This document shows, piece by piece, positions 9,439 to 18,649 of a DNA stretch of 64,000 nt. The notes beneath the pieces are model-generated. The model was not told the origin of the DNA. It made no database searches and saw nothing but the letters and a program-made list of their open reading frames with translations. Position 1 is the stretch's first letter. The number at the start of each line of letters is the position of its first letter. The position numbers were made by a program, and so were the translations under genes. This stretch comes from Mesorhizobium silamurunense (GTDB lineage Bacteria; Pseudomonadota; Alphaproteobacteria; Rhizobiales; Rhizobiaceae), in the NCBI RefSeq assembly GCF_014843825.1, contig NZ_JHQR01000075.1, forward strand, positions 60,624 through 124,623. Reading direction: 5' to 3'.

Positions 9439-10509
9439 TCAGTCTTTCTTATAGAGCAGCCAACCCTTGCCGGCGCGGCCGGCCATGGTGGAATGCCTTG
9501 TCACGCGGTTGCGGCCGCTGACCTTGGAGCGGTAAAGCGCGCGGTCGGCCTTGGTGTAGAGGTCTTCGGGGGTGTCGGCCTCGGAAGCCATGCAAATGCC
9601 CATCGAGACGGTCACCGTGCCGTAGTTCATTCCGGTCTGGCTGCTGGTGAACGGCGTCTGTTCGATCAGCACGCGGATGCGCTCGGCGATTTCGTAGGTG
9701 GTATCCTCGCTGGCGCCTTCGACAATCAGCGCGAACTCCTCGCCGCCGGTGCGCGCCACGAACATGTCGGCGCGGATGCTGGATTGGAAGATCTCGGCGA
9801 TGATCTGGATGATCTTGTCGCCGACCGGATGGCCGTAACGGTCGTTGATATCCTTGAAGCGATCGATATCGGCAAGGATCAGCGCGTTGAACAGGATACC
9901 GCGGTTGCTGTTGTAGATGCGGGTGATTTCCTTGTCGAAGGCGCGGCGATTCCAGATCTGCGTCAGCGGATCGGTATCGGCGAGCCGCTTGTATTCCTCC
10001 AGCTTCGATTTGACGCTCTCCAGCTCGGCGGTCTTCTCGCTGAGCGTGCTCGAGATATGGCGGTTGTGATCCAGCGTCGAGCTGGTGGCGGCCGACATGG
10101 CGCCGGCAATCTTCTGCAACAGATCCTGGGAGAGCAGGCTGCGGTTGCTCAGGCCGCTCGACGTCTCGTCGAGGATGCGGCCGTACTTCTCAACGTGGGT
10201 GCGCTCGCTGCGCAGCAGCGCGGCGATGTCCTCGAGCTCCTTGGCGACCATCTCGCGGGCGTGCTCGACGATGGCGGGACCGTGGTGCTGCGGGAAGAAG
10301 GTGCGCCCGATGCCGTCGAGCTCCTCCTGCGTCGGCCGGTTGCTCAACGAGACGACGGCAAGACTGAGCTCGTGATTGCTGCCGCTAAGCGCCTCGTAGA
10401 AGATTTCGTAGTTGCGCGGCAGACCGAGCACGCCGAGCTGGCGCATGGTCGCCACAACGGTGCTGGCGATGTCGCTATTTCTGTCGGTCGGGACGGCTGC
10501 CGGCTGCAT
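9439..10509 (-). CDS. Diguanylate cyclase (GGDEF domain)
   Basis: Synthesises the second messenger c-di-GMP from two GTP. The 356-aa protein has no transmembrane segment. The N-terminal ~170 residues are a helical region ending in a coiled-coil-like linker (SEKTAELESVKSKLEEYKRL), followed by the GGDEF domain beginning at DPLTQIWNRRAF. The active-site loop reads TGGEEFAL, an accepted active variant of GGDEF. NALILADIDRFKDIND supplies the metal/GTP contacts and GHPVGDKI follows. An RxxD inhibitory site is not evident (SSIRADMF occupies that place, which reads RAD). It is alone in its transcription unit, so the input signal is unknown. Confidence 0.93.
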   Translation of the reverse strand: MQPAAVPTDRNSDIASTVVATMRQLGVLGLPRNYEIFYEALSGSNHELSLAVVSLSNRPTQEELDGIGRTFFPQHHGPAIVEHAREMVAKELEDIAALLRSERTHVEKYGRILDETSSGLSNRSLLSQDLLQKIAGAMSAATSSTLDHNRHISSTLSEKTAELESVKSKLEEYKRLADTDPLTQIWNRRAFDKEITRIYNSNRGILFNALILADIDRFKDINDRYGHPVGDKIIQIIAEIFQSSIRADMFVARTGGEEFALIVEGASEDTTYEIAERIRVLIEQTPFTSSQTGMNYGTVTVSMGICMASEADTPEDLYTKADRALYRSKVSGRNRVTRHSTMAGRAGKGWLLYKKD

Positions 10510-10831
10510 GGTCTGTTCACTACCCCTTCAGTGCGACCGGAGACCTGCCACCGCCGGGAGCCGCCTATACGGGGATTTGAATCAGAATTGCGAATGCGAC
10601 GGCGCGTCCCCAACACGACCTTCGCTTGCAGGAATCATAGATGCAGTTGAGCTAAAGTTTCCTTAATGGCCTGCATTTCCTCATTGTCTCTGCTACCATA
10701 GGCTGCAATTCGGTGCGGACATGACTTTTGAAAGGCGCCTTTTCGGTGTCGCATTTGCCTGCGCCTGACAGCCGCAGAACTGGAATCTTGTCCGGCACGA
10801 TCGAGGCGAACGACGTCGAAGGAGGCCCGGA
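10510..10831. other. Intergenic region of 322 bp, divergent promoters presumed
   Basis: Lies between two divergent genes, so it should hold both promoters. Short open frames here have no family-like features. No repeat or hairpin stands out. Confidence 0.4.
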
Positions 10832-11251
10832 ATGGACGAAAATCACAGTGGATCATGCCTGTGCGGGGCGGTGCGCTTCAGGACGAGGGGCCCGTTGCGT
10901 GGAGTGGTCTATTGCCATTGCTCGCAATGCCGCAAGCAAACGGGCCATTTCGTTGCCGCGACCGCCTCAAAAGATGCCGAGATCGACATAGAGGGAGCCG
11001 ACGCGCTCACCTGGTACGGCGCCTCCGACGTTGCGAAACGCGGCTTCTGCCGCAGCTGCGGTTCGGTGATGTTCTGGAAGCACAACGAGCTTGACACCAT
11101 CTCGATCATGGCCGGCTCGTTCGACAAGCCGACGGGTCTTTCGGCCGAAAGCCACATCTTCGTCGGTGACAAAGGCGACTACTACGCGATCGACGACGGA
11201 CTGCCGCAGTTCGAGAAGTCGACGCCGTCGATAAAGGTCGCGGACCAATGA
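10832..11251 (+). CDS. GFA family protein (glutathione-dependent formaldehyde-activating/CENP-V-like)
   Basis: A 139-aa zinc-binding protein of the GFA superfamily, founded on an enzyme proposed to form S-hydroxymethylglutathione. Zinc ligands are visible as CLCGAVRF near residue 9, CHCSQCRK near 28 and CRSCGSV near 75. The usual C-terminal strand (HIFVGDKGDYY) follows. An AAGGAGG-like ribosome binding site lies upstream of ATG 10832. Most family members have no proven substrate, so the enzymatic role is not assigned. Confidence 0.85.
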   Translation: MDENHSGSCLCGAVRFRTRGPLRGVVYCHCSQCRKQTGHFVAATASKDAEIDIEGADALTWYGASDVAKRGFCRSCGSVMFWKHNELDTISIMAGSFDKPTGLSAESHIFVGDKGDYYAIDDGLPQFEKSTPSIKVADQ

Positions 11252-11328
11252 TTTTTGGAGCCGCTGCCTTATTCCCTTGCTCCGGCCGTTGCGATATCCC
11301 CTGACGGTGATTCGAAACGGGACCGGGT

Positions 11329-11688
11329 ATGCAGCGGCTGATCGACGCTTTCATCAATTCGGTGCGGGCTTTCCGCAAGCTGGCTGCTCATGAAAAGGCG
11401 TTCCAGCAGGAGCTGATGCTGTTTGCGCTCGCTCTGCCGGCCGGCTGGTTCATTTCGGTGTCCTGGCGCGGCTATGCCTTGCTGATCGGCGTGGTTCTGC
11501 TGATGATCATGGTCGAGGTGCTGAACACCGGCATCGAGGCGGCGTGCGACGCGATTTCCCGCGAGTTCCACATCGACATCCAGCTCGCCAAGGACTGCGG
11601 CTCGCTGGCCGTGCTGATTTCGATCGTGATCGCGAGCGGTGTCTGGGGTCTCGCGATAATCGAACGCATCATTGGCGCGCCGATCTGA
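11329..11688 (+). CDS. dgkA: Diacylglycerol kinase (small, DgkA type)
   Basis: Phosphorylates diacylglycerol to phosphatidate in the inner membrane. The 119-aa length, three transmembrane segments (about 40-57, 60-77, 95-115), EKAFQQEL in the first amphipathic region and the active-site motif EVLNTGIEAACD between TM2 and TM3 are all typical. It is convergent with the DedA-family gene. Confidence 0.95.
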   Translation: MQRLIDAFINSVRAFRKLAAHEKAFQQELMLFALALPAGWFISVSWRGYALLIGVVLLMIMVEVLNTGIEAACDAISREFHIDIQLAKDCGSLAVLISIVIASGVWGLAIIERIIGAPI

Positions 11689-11710
11689 CCGTAGGCACGG
11701 ATCCGACAGC

Positions 11711-12319
11711 TTAGGATTCCGCCTGATCCTCTCTTGCATCCTTTATACGTTCTCTTCGGGCAAAGTGGTGGGCAACCAGCCAGGCAAGGACGGCCACGGC
11801 GATGCCAACGGCAAGGGCGATGAGCAGGCGCTCGTGGCGGGCAAACGCTTGGCCGACCATGCGCTCCGCGCCCAGCCCGAAGACATAGCCGACGGTGCCG
11901 AAGAGGGTCGCCCAGACCGCCGACGAGATCGCGTTCAGGATGACGAAGCGCGGCACCGACACGGTCGACAGCCCGGCGGCGATGCCGCCGACAAGGCGCA
12001 TTCCGTAGACATAGCGGTTCGTCAGCACGAAGATGTTGGGATGGGTGTTGAGCAGCCGGTAGGCGCGGCGAAAACCTGGCCGTTTGCGCAGCCTGACAAC
12101 ATAGGGATGATCGGCAAAGCTGCGGCCGAGGGTGAAGAAAAACGTATCGCCGGCGAAGGCGCCGAGAAACGCGGCCATGAACGCCTGCCAGAGCACGAAT
12201 ATCTGCTGGTGCGCGAAGAAGCCGCCGAGGATGGCGGCGCTTTCGCCCTCGGCGACGCAGCCGAGGAAGACCGCGATCAGCCCGTATTGCTCGATGAGAC
12301 GATGGATGGCCTCGGTCAT
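11711..12319 (-). CDS. DedA family membrane protein
   Basis: DedA/VTT-fold proteins are inner-membrane proteins linked to lipid flipping and membrane homeostasis. The 202-aa protein shows the early acidic motif (FLGCVAEGESAAILGG) near residue 20, GAFAGDTFFF near 55, the FVLTNRYVYGMRLVGG segment near 100 and a hydrophobic C-terminal helix. It starts at the stop codon of the upstream DUF1003 gene (a shared A in TGATG), implying translational coupling. Confidence 0.9.
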   Translation of the reverse strand: MTEAIHRLIEQYGLIAVFLGCVAEGESAAILGGFFAHQQIFVLWQAFMAAFLGAFAGDTFFFTLGRSFADHPYVVRLRKRPGFRRAYRLLNTHPNIFVLTNRYVYGMRLVGGIAAGLSTVSVPRFVILNAISSAVWATLFGTVGYVFGLGAERMVGQAFARHERLLIALAVGIAVAVLAWLVAHHFARRERIKDAREDQAES

Positions 12320-12879
12320 CAGCTTGCCGATCGCGCCGACAGTTTCTCGTCGATCCGCCTGATCTGCTCGGCCATGCGCAGGATCTCGTCGCGCATGCCG
12401 ATGATCTCGCTGTGGCGCAACTCGTCGAGCTTCTCATGCAGGGCCATGATCTCGATCTCCGCCTTCAGGTTGACTTCGTAGTCATGGGCGGCGTCGATGC
12501 GGTCGCGTTCGGTCTGGCGGTTCTGCGACATCATGATCACCGGCGCTTGCAGGGCGGCGACCATGGAGAGCACGAGGTTCAAGAAGATGAACGGGTAGGG
12601 GTCGAAGGCATCGCGCGTCAGCAACCAGACATTGCCGAAAGTCCACAGGATCAGGAAGGCGATGAAGCCGAGAATAAAGGACCACGAGCCGCCGATGCGG
12701 GCGATGGTGTCGGCTACCCGGTCACCGAACGTCTGGTGGAAAGCGACTGCCTTGTTGGTGTCCTTCGAGATGGTGGTGCGATCGAGCGCGCTTTGCAGCA
12801 CCCGGCTCTCGATGTTACTCAACGCATCTGGTCTCCGATTCAGCCAGCGGTTTGCCAGATCTTCGACTGTCTTGTTCAT
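12319..12879 (-). CDS. DUF1003 domain membrane protein
   Basis: A 186-aa protein with the DUF1003 core: FHQTFGDRVADTIARIGGSW near residue 50, two transmembrane helices (about 70-85 and 100-120), and NLVLSMVAALQAPVIMMSQNRQ between and after them. A charged C-terminal coiled coil (residues ~130-180) follows. The function of the family is not established; a link to Mg2+/membrane stress has been proposed for relatives. It forms a two-gene operon with the DedA gene. Confidence 0.88.
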   Translation of the reverse strand: MNKTVEDLANRWLNRRPDALSNIESRVLQSALDRTTISKDTNKAVAFHQTFGDRVADTIARIGGSWSFILGFIAFLILWTFGNVWLLTRDAFDPYPFIFLNLVLSMVAALQAPVIMMSQNRQTERDRIDAAHDYEVNLKAEIEIMALHEKLDELRHSEIIGMRDEILRMAEQIRRIDEKLSARSAS

Positions 12880-12967
12880 GTGTCGCCTCCGTCAGCGTCT
12901 GCGATAGACGTAGAGGCTGCCGGTTGGAACGGGAAGTGGTAGATTCACGCGACTTGCGAGGACCATA

Positions 12968-13681
12968 ATGGCTGATTTTCAGAAAATTCGTGCCCGGGCG
13001 GCAAAGCGCAAGGGCGGTGAAGAGGCGCTGGCGTCGCTGCTTGGGCCGATGCCCGACAATGCGGCTGTGGCGAAAGTCCCCGATGACCGCATCCTCTCCA
13101 CCATGGCTGAGCGCATCTTTGCCGCCGGTTTCGTCTGGCGCGTCATCGAGCAGAAGTGGCCGGGCTTCGAGGAGGCGTTCCTCGGTTTCGAGCCGAAGCG
13201 GCTCCTGTTCCAGCCGGACGATTTCTGGCACGAGCTGGCGTCCGACAAGCGCATCGTGCGCAACCCGCAGAAGATCAAATCCGTGCGTGACAATGCCGCC
13301 TTCGTCGACCGCGTCTCGAAGGAGCATGGCGGCTTCGGCAAGTTCCTCGCCGAATGGCCGGCCGACGACCAGGTTGGACTGACCGCCTATCTCGGCAAGC
13401 ACGGAAGCCGGCTCGGCGGCAACACCGGCCAGTATTTCCTGCGCTGGCTGGAGTGGGACACCTTCGTCCTTTCCGCCGACATGGCGGCGGCGTTGCGCGA
13501 CGCCGGCCTGGACATCGCCGAAAGCCCGACCTCGAAGCGAGACCTCGACAAGATCCAGGTGCAGATCAACCAATGGGCGGCTGAAACTGGGCTGCCCCGT
13601 CGGCACATCTCGCGCATCCTTGCCATGTCGATCGGTGAGAACCGCTCCGTGGAGGCACTAAGCGAGTACATGAACGATTAG
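12968..13681 (+). CDS. Tag-like DNA-3-methyladenine glycosylase I family protein
   Basis: The 237-aa protein resembles the methyladenine glycosylase (Tag) superfamily: DDRILSTMAERIFAAGFVWRVI and WPGFEEAFLGFEP match the conserved N-terminal region, and KIKSVRDNAAFV, then YLGKHGSRLGGNTGQYFLRW the middle. The terminal zinc-snap Cys/His residues of E. coli Tag are not seen, so this is a diverged subfamily common in alphaproteobacteria. Activity on methylated bases is inferred only from family membership. It is divergent from the DUF1003-DedA operon. Confidence 0.8.
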   Translation: MADFQKIRARAAKRKGGEEALASLLGPMPDNAAVAKVPDDRILSTMAERIFAAGFVWRVIEQKWPGFEEAFLGFEPKRLLFQPDDFWHELASDKRIVRNPQKIKSVRDNAAFVDRVSKEHGGFGKFLAEWPADDQVGLTAYLGKHGSRLGGNTGQYFLRWLEWDTFVLSADMAAALRDAGLDIAESPTSKRDLDKIQVQINQWAAETGLPRRHISRILAMSIGENRSVEALSEYMND

Positions 13682-13764
13682 GTCTGATCGCATTCGTGCG
13701 CGCTGCGGATTTGGTACAAGCAATCGCCATTGCCCGGCGATTTCGGCCACGCTAAACCCACTGC

Positions 13765-15477
13765 ATGACCCAGACCGCACCAGACATCCTGCGCATCGCC
13801 GTCGCCCAGTTGAACCCGACTGTCGGCGACGTCGCCGGCAACCTCGCCAAGGCGCGCGAGGCGAGGGCGGATGCGGCGCGCCAAGGCGCCGACCTCGTGC
13901 TCTACACCGAGCTCTTCCTCGCCGGCTATCCGCCGGAAGACCTGGTGCTGAAGCCGGCCTTCCTGAAAGCCTGCGAAAAAGCGGCTGAGGATTTCGCCAG
14001 GGACACGGCCGACGGCGGTCCTGGCGTCATCATCGGCACGCCGCTGAAGCGCAAGAGCGGCACGCACAATTCGATCGTCTTCGCCGATGGCGGCAAGATC
14101 ATCGCCGAGCGTTACAAGCTCGACCTACCGAACTATGGCGAGTTCGACGAGAAGCGCGTCTTCCAGGCCGGGCCGGAGCTGCAAGGGCCGGTGAATTTCC
14201 GCGGCGTGCGCATCGGTATCCCGATCTGCGAGGACATCTGGGGCGACATCGCGGTCTGCGAGACGCTGGCCGAAAGCGGTGCCGAGATCCTGCTTGTGCC
14301 GAACGGCTCGCCCTACTACCGCGCCAAGATCGACGTCCGCCATCAGGTCGTCATCCGCCAGGTTATCGAAACCGGCTTGCCGATTGTCTACGCCAACCAG
14401 CTCGGCGGCCAGGACGAGCTCATCTTCGACGGAGCGTCGTTTGGCATCGGCGCCGACAAGACGCTTGCCTTCCAGATGAGCCAGTTCGAGGAAGCGGTCG
14501 ACGTCACCACATGGAAGAGAAGCCGCGTCGCCGCAGGCGCGCGAAATGGAAATAATTCCGACCATTGGGTCTGCTCGGAAGGCCCGATGTCGAAAATCCC
14601 GGAACGGGACGAGGCCGACTACCGGGCCTGCATGCTGGGCTTGCGCGACTACGTCAACAAGAACGGCTTCAAGAACGTGGTGCTCGGCCTCTCCGGCGGC
14701 ATCGATTCCGCGATCTGCGCGGCATTGGCCGTCGATGCGCTCGGCGAGGAGCGGCTGCGCACCGTGATGATGCCCTATCGCTACACCTCGAAAGACTCGC
14801 TGAAGGACGCCGAGGACTGCGCCCGCGCGCTCGGCTGCCGCTACGACATCGTGCCGATCTCCGAACCGGTCGAAGGTTTCAAGCATGCGCTGACCCAGCT
14901 TTTCGAGGGCACCCAGGAGGGCATCACCGAGGAAAATCTGCAGAGCCGCGCGCGCGGCACGATCCTGATGGCGATCTCGAACAAGTTCGGCTCGATGGTC
15001 GTCACGACAGGCAACAAGAGCGAGATGTCGGTCGGCTACGCCACGCTCTACGGCGACATGAACGGCGGCTTCAACCCGATCAAGGACCTCTACAAGATGC
15101 AGGTCTATGCGCTGTCGCGTTGGCGCAACGCGCATGTGCCGCCGGGGGCGCTCGGCCCATCGGGCGAAGTCATTCCGAAGAACATCATCGACAAGGCGCC
15201 GTCGGCGGAGCTGCGGGAAAACCAGACCGACCAGGATTCGCTGCCGCCTTACCCGGTGCTGGATGACATCCTCGAATGCCTGGTCGAGAACGAGATGGGT
15301 GTCGACGACATCGTCGCGCGCGGCCATGACCGGGCGACGGTGACGCGCGTCGAGCATCTGCTCTATATCGCGGAGTACAAGCGCCGGCAGGCGGCCCCGG
15401 GCGTGAAGATCACAAGGAAGAACTTCGGCCGCGACCGCCGCTACCCGATCACCAACCGGTTCCGGGATCGCGGCTAG
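13765..15477 (+). CDS. nadE: Glutamine-dependent NAD+ synthetase
   Basis: Catalyses the last step of NAD+ synthesis, amidating deamido-NAD+ with ammonia from glutamine. The 570-aa protein has both domains. The N-terminal nitrilase-type amidase supplies Glu (LYTELFLAGYPPED, ~51), Lys (ERYKLDLPNYGEFDE, ~118) and Cys (IPICEDIW, ~155). The C-terminal synthetase has the PP-loop LSGGIDSA (~311) and VVTTGNKSEMSVGYATLYGD (~415). Length and motifs are complete. Confidence 0.97.
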   Translation: MTQTAPDILRIAVAQLNPTVGDVAGNLAKAREARADAARQGADLVLYTELFLAGYPPEDLVLKPAFLKACEKAAEDFARDTADGGPGVIIGTPLKRKSGTHNSIVFADGGKIIAERYKLDLPNYGEFDEKRVFQAGPELQGPVNFRGVRIGIPICEDIWGDIAVCETLAESGAEILLVPNGSPYYRAKIDVRHQVVIRQVIETGLPIVYANQLGGQDELIFDGASFGIGADKTLAFQMSQFEEAVDVTTWKRSRVAAGARNGNNSDHWVCSEGPMSKIPERDEADYRACMLGLRDYVNKNGFKNVVLGLSGGIDSAICAALAVDALGEERLRTVMMPYRYTSKDSLKDAEDCARALGCRYDIVPISEPVEGFKHALTQLFEGTQEGITEENLQSRARGTILMAISNKFGSMVVTTGNKSEMSVGYATLYGDMNGGFNPIKDLYKMQVYALSRWRNAHVPPGALGPSGEVIPKNIIDKAPSAELRENQTDQDSLPPYPVLDDILECLVENEMGVDDIVARGHDRATVTRVEHLLYIAEYKRRQAAPGVKITRKNFGRDRRYPITNRFRDRG

Positions 15478-15491
15478 CGTATCCCCGCCAC

Positions 15492-15886
15492 ATGCCTATG
15501 CGTGACGTTGAAATCAGCTTCGACCTGTCGCGGATCGACTTCCGGGCGACTTCGGACCAGTTGATGGCGAGCTATTGGGGAAGCGCGCGCAGCGATGAGA
15601 TGCATCATCGTGCCTCGCCAGTTCGTTTTGCGTGGACGCCTATATCGACGGCAAGCAGGTCGGCTTCGCCCGCGCGATCACCGACTATACGGTCTTTGCC
15701 TATCTTGCCGACGTCATCATCTGGCCGGGGCATCGTGGGCAAGGCATCGGCAAGCGGCTCGTTCAGGCGCGGAAGACCGTTTCGCATTGGAGCCTCTCGA
15801 CCAACGACGCCCACAGCCTTTACGAGAAGTTCGGGTTCAAGATCGATGGCCGCTATATGCGGCTGGAGCGCAAGCCCGCCGCCTGA
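15492..15886 (+). pseudogene. GNAT acetyltransferase, frameshifted
   Basis: Two frames join into a small GNAT protein. The first (from ATG 15492) gives FDLSRIDFRATSDQLMASYW and continues to about 15615. The second, one base back, gives AYIDGKQVGFARAITDYTVFAYLADVIIWPGHRGQGIGKRLVQ, then HWSLSTNDAHSLYEKFGF. GHRGQGIGK is the acetyl-CoA-binding RxxGxG/A motif. The frame shifts by -1 between about 15610 and 15630. The segment between motif A and HWSLST also looks several residues shorter than in relatives. A downstream ATG at 15632 opens the second frame, but that product would lack the N-terminal substrate-binding part. Confidence 0.8.
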
Positions 15887-16258
15887 ATGCGCGGGGATGG
15901 CACAACCCGCCGTTGTTGCAAAATAGTACCAGTGCTTGGACCAGATGTCGTTTTGGGGACAGCCCGCCTTGGCGAGGCGATGAGCCGCCCCTATAAGGGC
16001 CATTCCGCGATTCCCTTTCGGGAGGACCGTATGCCAGGATTTGACATCGTTATGCGAGGCCGCGAAGCCTAGGTCTGCACCGGCCGTCCGAAGTCCCTTC
16101 GGAAAGCCAGACGCAGAACGAGCCTTGCCGCTGTCGGTCGCCGCCTCGGGGCGGGCGCCCAACCATACCGAACCTCATTCCCAGGCGCCATCAGGCGCCG
16201 CCGCGGGTTTCCAATTTGACTTTACTGGGACCGGGCCTGTCTGCGCCCGGATGACATC
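15887..16258. other. 372-bp intergenic region
   Basis: Open frames on both strands are short and show no family-like sequence. A GAAGTCCCTTCGG-type short hairpin lies near 16089. It presumably holds the promoter of the ABC exporter gene. Nothing else is recognised. Confidence 0.4.
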
Positions 16259-18064
16259 ATGGCTCGTTTCAGAATAGATCTGCGCGCCAGCGCCTTTCGC
16301 AGCGTGCTCGGCTTCACGTTTGGCCACTGGCGCCGCCAGCCGTGGCGGCTGTCGCTCATCATGGGCGCATTCCTGCTCTCGACGCTTGCCGACGTGCTGA
16401 CGCCGCTCTATTCCGGCCGGCTGGTCGACGCGGTCGCCAGCAGCGCCAGCGCCGACGAGGCGGCTTGGCACGCCGCAATGACGGCCTTCTCCATCCTGAT
16501 GGCGCTGGCGTTGGCCGGCGTCGTGCTGCGCAACGCCGCCTTCATGTGGATCGTCGAATTGACGCTGAAGATGATGTCGGACATCGCCGCCGGCGCCTTC
16601 CACCGCGTCCAGCGCTTCTCGACGGACTGGCACGCCAACAGCTTTGCCGGCTCGACCGTGCGGAAGATCACGCGCGGCATGTGGGCGCTCGACCTGCTCA
16701 ACGACACGATCCTGATCGCGCTGCTGCCGTCGCTCGTCATGCTGGTCGGGTCGACGCTGCTGCTTGGCTGGTTCTGGCCGATGATGGGATTGGTGGTCGC
16801 CGTTGGCTCGGTGCTGTTCATCGCCGTCACCGCCATGTTGTCGCTCGGCTATGTCGCGCCGGTGGCACGCCTTGCCAACAGCTGGGACACGCGCCTCGGC
16901 GGCGCGCTGGCCGACGCGGTAAGCTGCAATGCGGTGGTCAAGGGTTTTGGCGCCGAGAGCCGCGAAGAGGTGCGCCTTGCCGGGGTCGTGGCCAAATGGC
17001 GCCTGCGCACGGGCCGCACCTGGGTGCGCGGCACGTTCAACGGCACCACGCAAGGCACGATGCTGCTCTTGATGCGGGCGGCTGTGATCGGCCTCGCGCT
17101 CATGCTCTGGGCATGGGGCGAGGCAAGCGCCGGCGATATCGCCTTCGTGCTGACCTCGTTTTTCGTCCTGCAAGGCTATCTGCGCGATATCGGCACGCAT
17201 ATCCGCAACCTGCAGCGCTCGATCAACGACATGGAGGAACTGGTCGACTTCCAGTCGGAGCCGCTCGGCATCGAGGACCGGCCCGGTGCGGCGCCGATCC
17301 GGATCACCGACGGCCGCATCGCGTTCGACAAGGTGACGTTCCACTACGGCAACCACCGGCTGCCGCTCTACCGCGACTTCTCGGTCGAGATCGCGGCGGG
17401 CGAACGCATCGGGCTGGTCGGGCATTCGGGATCGGGCAAGACGACCTTCGTCAAGCTGATCCAGCGCCTCTATGACGTGAATGCGGGCCGAATCCTGATC
17501 GACGGCCGGGACATCGCACAGGTTGCGCAGGCATCGCTGCGCAGCCAGATCGCGATCGTCCAGCAGGAGCCGATCCTGTTCCACCGGTCGCTGGCCGAGA
17601 ACATCGCCTATGCCAGGCCGGGCGCCACGCAGGCCGAGATCGAGCATGCGGCGAAGCTCGCCAGCGCGCACGACTTCATCGCCAACCTGCCCAAAGGCTA
17701 CGGAACCCTGGTCGGCGAGCGCGGCGTGAAGCTGTCGGGCGGCGAGCGCCAACGCGTGGCGATCGCGCGCGCCTTCCTGGCCGATGCGCGCATCCTGATC
17801 CTGGACGAGGCGACATCCAGCCTCGATTCCGAATCGGAAGTGCTCATCCAGAAGGCGATGGAGCGGCTGATGGTCGGGCGCACGACTTTGGTCATCGCGC
17901 ACCGGCTCTCCACTGTGCGGGCGCTCGACCGGTTGCTGGTCTTCGACCGTGGCCGCATCATCGAGGAAGGATCGCATGACGAGCTGATCCGGCTGAACGG
18001 CGGGATCTACCGGCGGTTGTTCGAGCGCCAGGCGCTGGAACTGACCAAAGGGCTCGTCATGTGA
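16259..18064 (+). CDS. ABC exporter, fused permease and ATPase
   Basis: A half-transporter of 601 aa that would work as a dimer in the inner membrane. The N-terminal ~320 residues hold six transmembrane helices of the type I exporter fold; the ATPase follows with Walker A GHSGSGKTTF (~390), signature LSGGERQRVAIARA (~495), Walker B ILILDEATSSLD (~515) and the H-loop VIAHRLST (~548). The substrate cannot be told; relatives include lipid, peptide and multidrug exporters. It is a single-gene unit. Confidence 0.92.
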   Translation: MARFRIDLRASAFRSVLGFTFGHWRRQPWRLSLIMGAFLLSTLADVLTPLYSGRLVDAVASSASADEAAWHAAMTAFSILMALALAGVVLRNAAFMWIVELTLKMMSDIAAGAFHRVQRFSTDWHANSFAGSTVRKITRGMWALDLLNDTILIALLPSLVMLVGSTLLLGWFWPMMGLVVAVGSVLFIAVTAMLSLGYVAPVARLANSWDTRLGGALADAVSCNAVVKGFGAESREEVRLAGVVAKWRLRTGRTWVRGTFNGTTQGTMLLLMRAAVIGLALMLWAWGEASAGDIAFVLTSFFVLQGYLRDIGTHIRNLQRSINDMEELVDFQSEPLGIEDRPGAAPIRITDGRIAFDKVTFHYGNHRLPLYRDFSVEIAAGERIGLVGHSGSGKTTFVKLIQRLYDVNAGRILIDGRDIAQVAQASLRSQIAIVQQEPILFHRSLAENIAYARPGATQAEIEHAAKLASAHDFIANLPKGYGTLVGERGVKLSGGERQRVAIARAFLADARILILDEATSSLDSESEVLIQKAMERLMVGRTTLVIAHRLSTVRALDRLLVFDRGRIIEEGSHDELIRLNGGIYRRLFERQALELTKGLVM

Positions 18065-18080
18065 AACAGATGAGCATCTG

Positions 18081-18113
18081 AAAAAACAGGCATCCGGCTT
18101 CGGCCGGCTGCCT
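18081..18113 (-). terminator. Terminator hairpin between the ABC exporter and PilZ genes
   Basis: AGGCA-x-CCGGC and GCCGG-x-TGCCT (18088-18113) pair around a TTCG tetraloop. On the minus strand the hairpin is followed directly by GTTTTTTC, so it reads as a rho-independent terminator for leftward transcription (the PilZ gene). It also lies just past the exporter stop and may act on both strands. Confidence 0.65.
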
Positions 18114-18215
18114 AAAGCGCTTCGCGCTGAAGCGGATTCGTACGACGCGCTTTAGGTCTTTGTTTTTATGCATGTCGTTTTCGCAAAACCGCTGCACACT
18201 TTTGCGCGACATGCA
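18113..18215. repeat. Intergenic two-stem repeat, copy A1
   Basis: About 100 bp, repeated with good identity at 47320-47417. It has two stems: AAAGCGC...GCGCTTT (18114-18153), then TGCATGTCG...CGACATGCA (about 18169-18215). The conserved link GCGCTTTAGGTCTTTG joins them. This matches a common intergenic repeat type of Mesorhizobium and related genomes. Confidence 0.8.
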
Positions 18216-18224
18216 CTATTGCCC

Positions 18225-18536
18225 TCAGCCGTAGTGCAGCTTGGGCTTGGGCTCGATCCCGGTGAACTTCACACCGACGCGGTCGTTGCGGCGCCAGCGG
18301 ACTTCCGCCCGATAGGCCACACCATCGACCGGAACGTAGAGCAGGAAACGATCGGGAACGCGTGATTCCGGTGCGACTTTCAGTTCGGCGCCGCCCGGGT
18401 TTTGGTTCCGCAAGGTGCAGCTCACCTCTGAATTTTGGATGCCGGTGATGATCGTCCCGCCCTTGAGCACGCGCTGGCGGTGCTCACGCCGGTGTTCGCC
18501 GGAGTTTTCTTCGAGTGGTTGCGCGGAGTTCGTCAT
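18225..18536 (-). CDS. PilZ domain protein
   Basis: PilZ domains bind c-di-GMP and pass the signal to motility, polysaccharide or adhesion systems. The 103-aa protein is essentially a lone PilZ domain, with an N-terminal basic RREHRQRV (RxxxR-type loop), strand pattern ILxGGTIITG, and VRWRRNDRVGVKF near residue 85. The second motif (D/NxSxxG) is degenerate: NQNPGGAEL occupies its place. c-di-GMP binding is therefore likely but not certain. The diguanylate cyclase at 9.4-10.5 kb is a possible but unproven partner. Confidence 0.82.
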   Translation of the reverse strand: MTNSAQPLEENSGEHRREHRQRVLKGGTIITGIQNSEVSCTLRNQNPGGAELKVAPESRVPDRFLLYVPVDGVAYRAEVRWRRNDRVGVKFTGIEPKPKLHYG

Positions 18537-18649
18537 CGATCGACGCCATTAGCCGAATCGGCACTGCAATAACAACAAAGCACCGATGCTCGCGCACCGC
18601 AACGCGCGGCATGCCGTCGGGTTGCATATTCGATTATGTGACCGATGAC

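Noticed and set aside
14125..15357. Long antisense frame opposite nadE, and similar long antisense frames opposite mfd, ade and ilvA
   Set aside because: All are shadows of GC-rich coding genes with complete sense-strand families.
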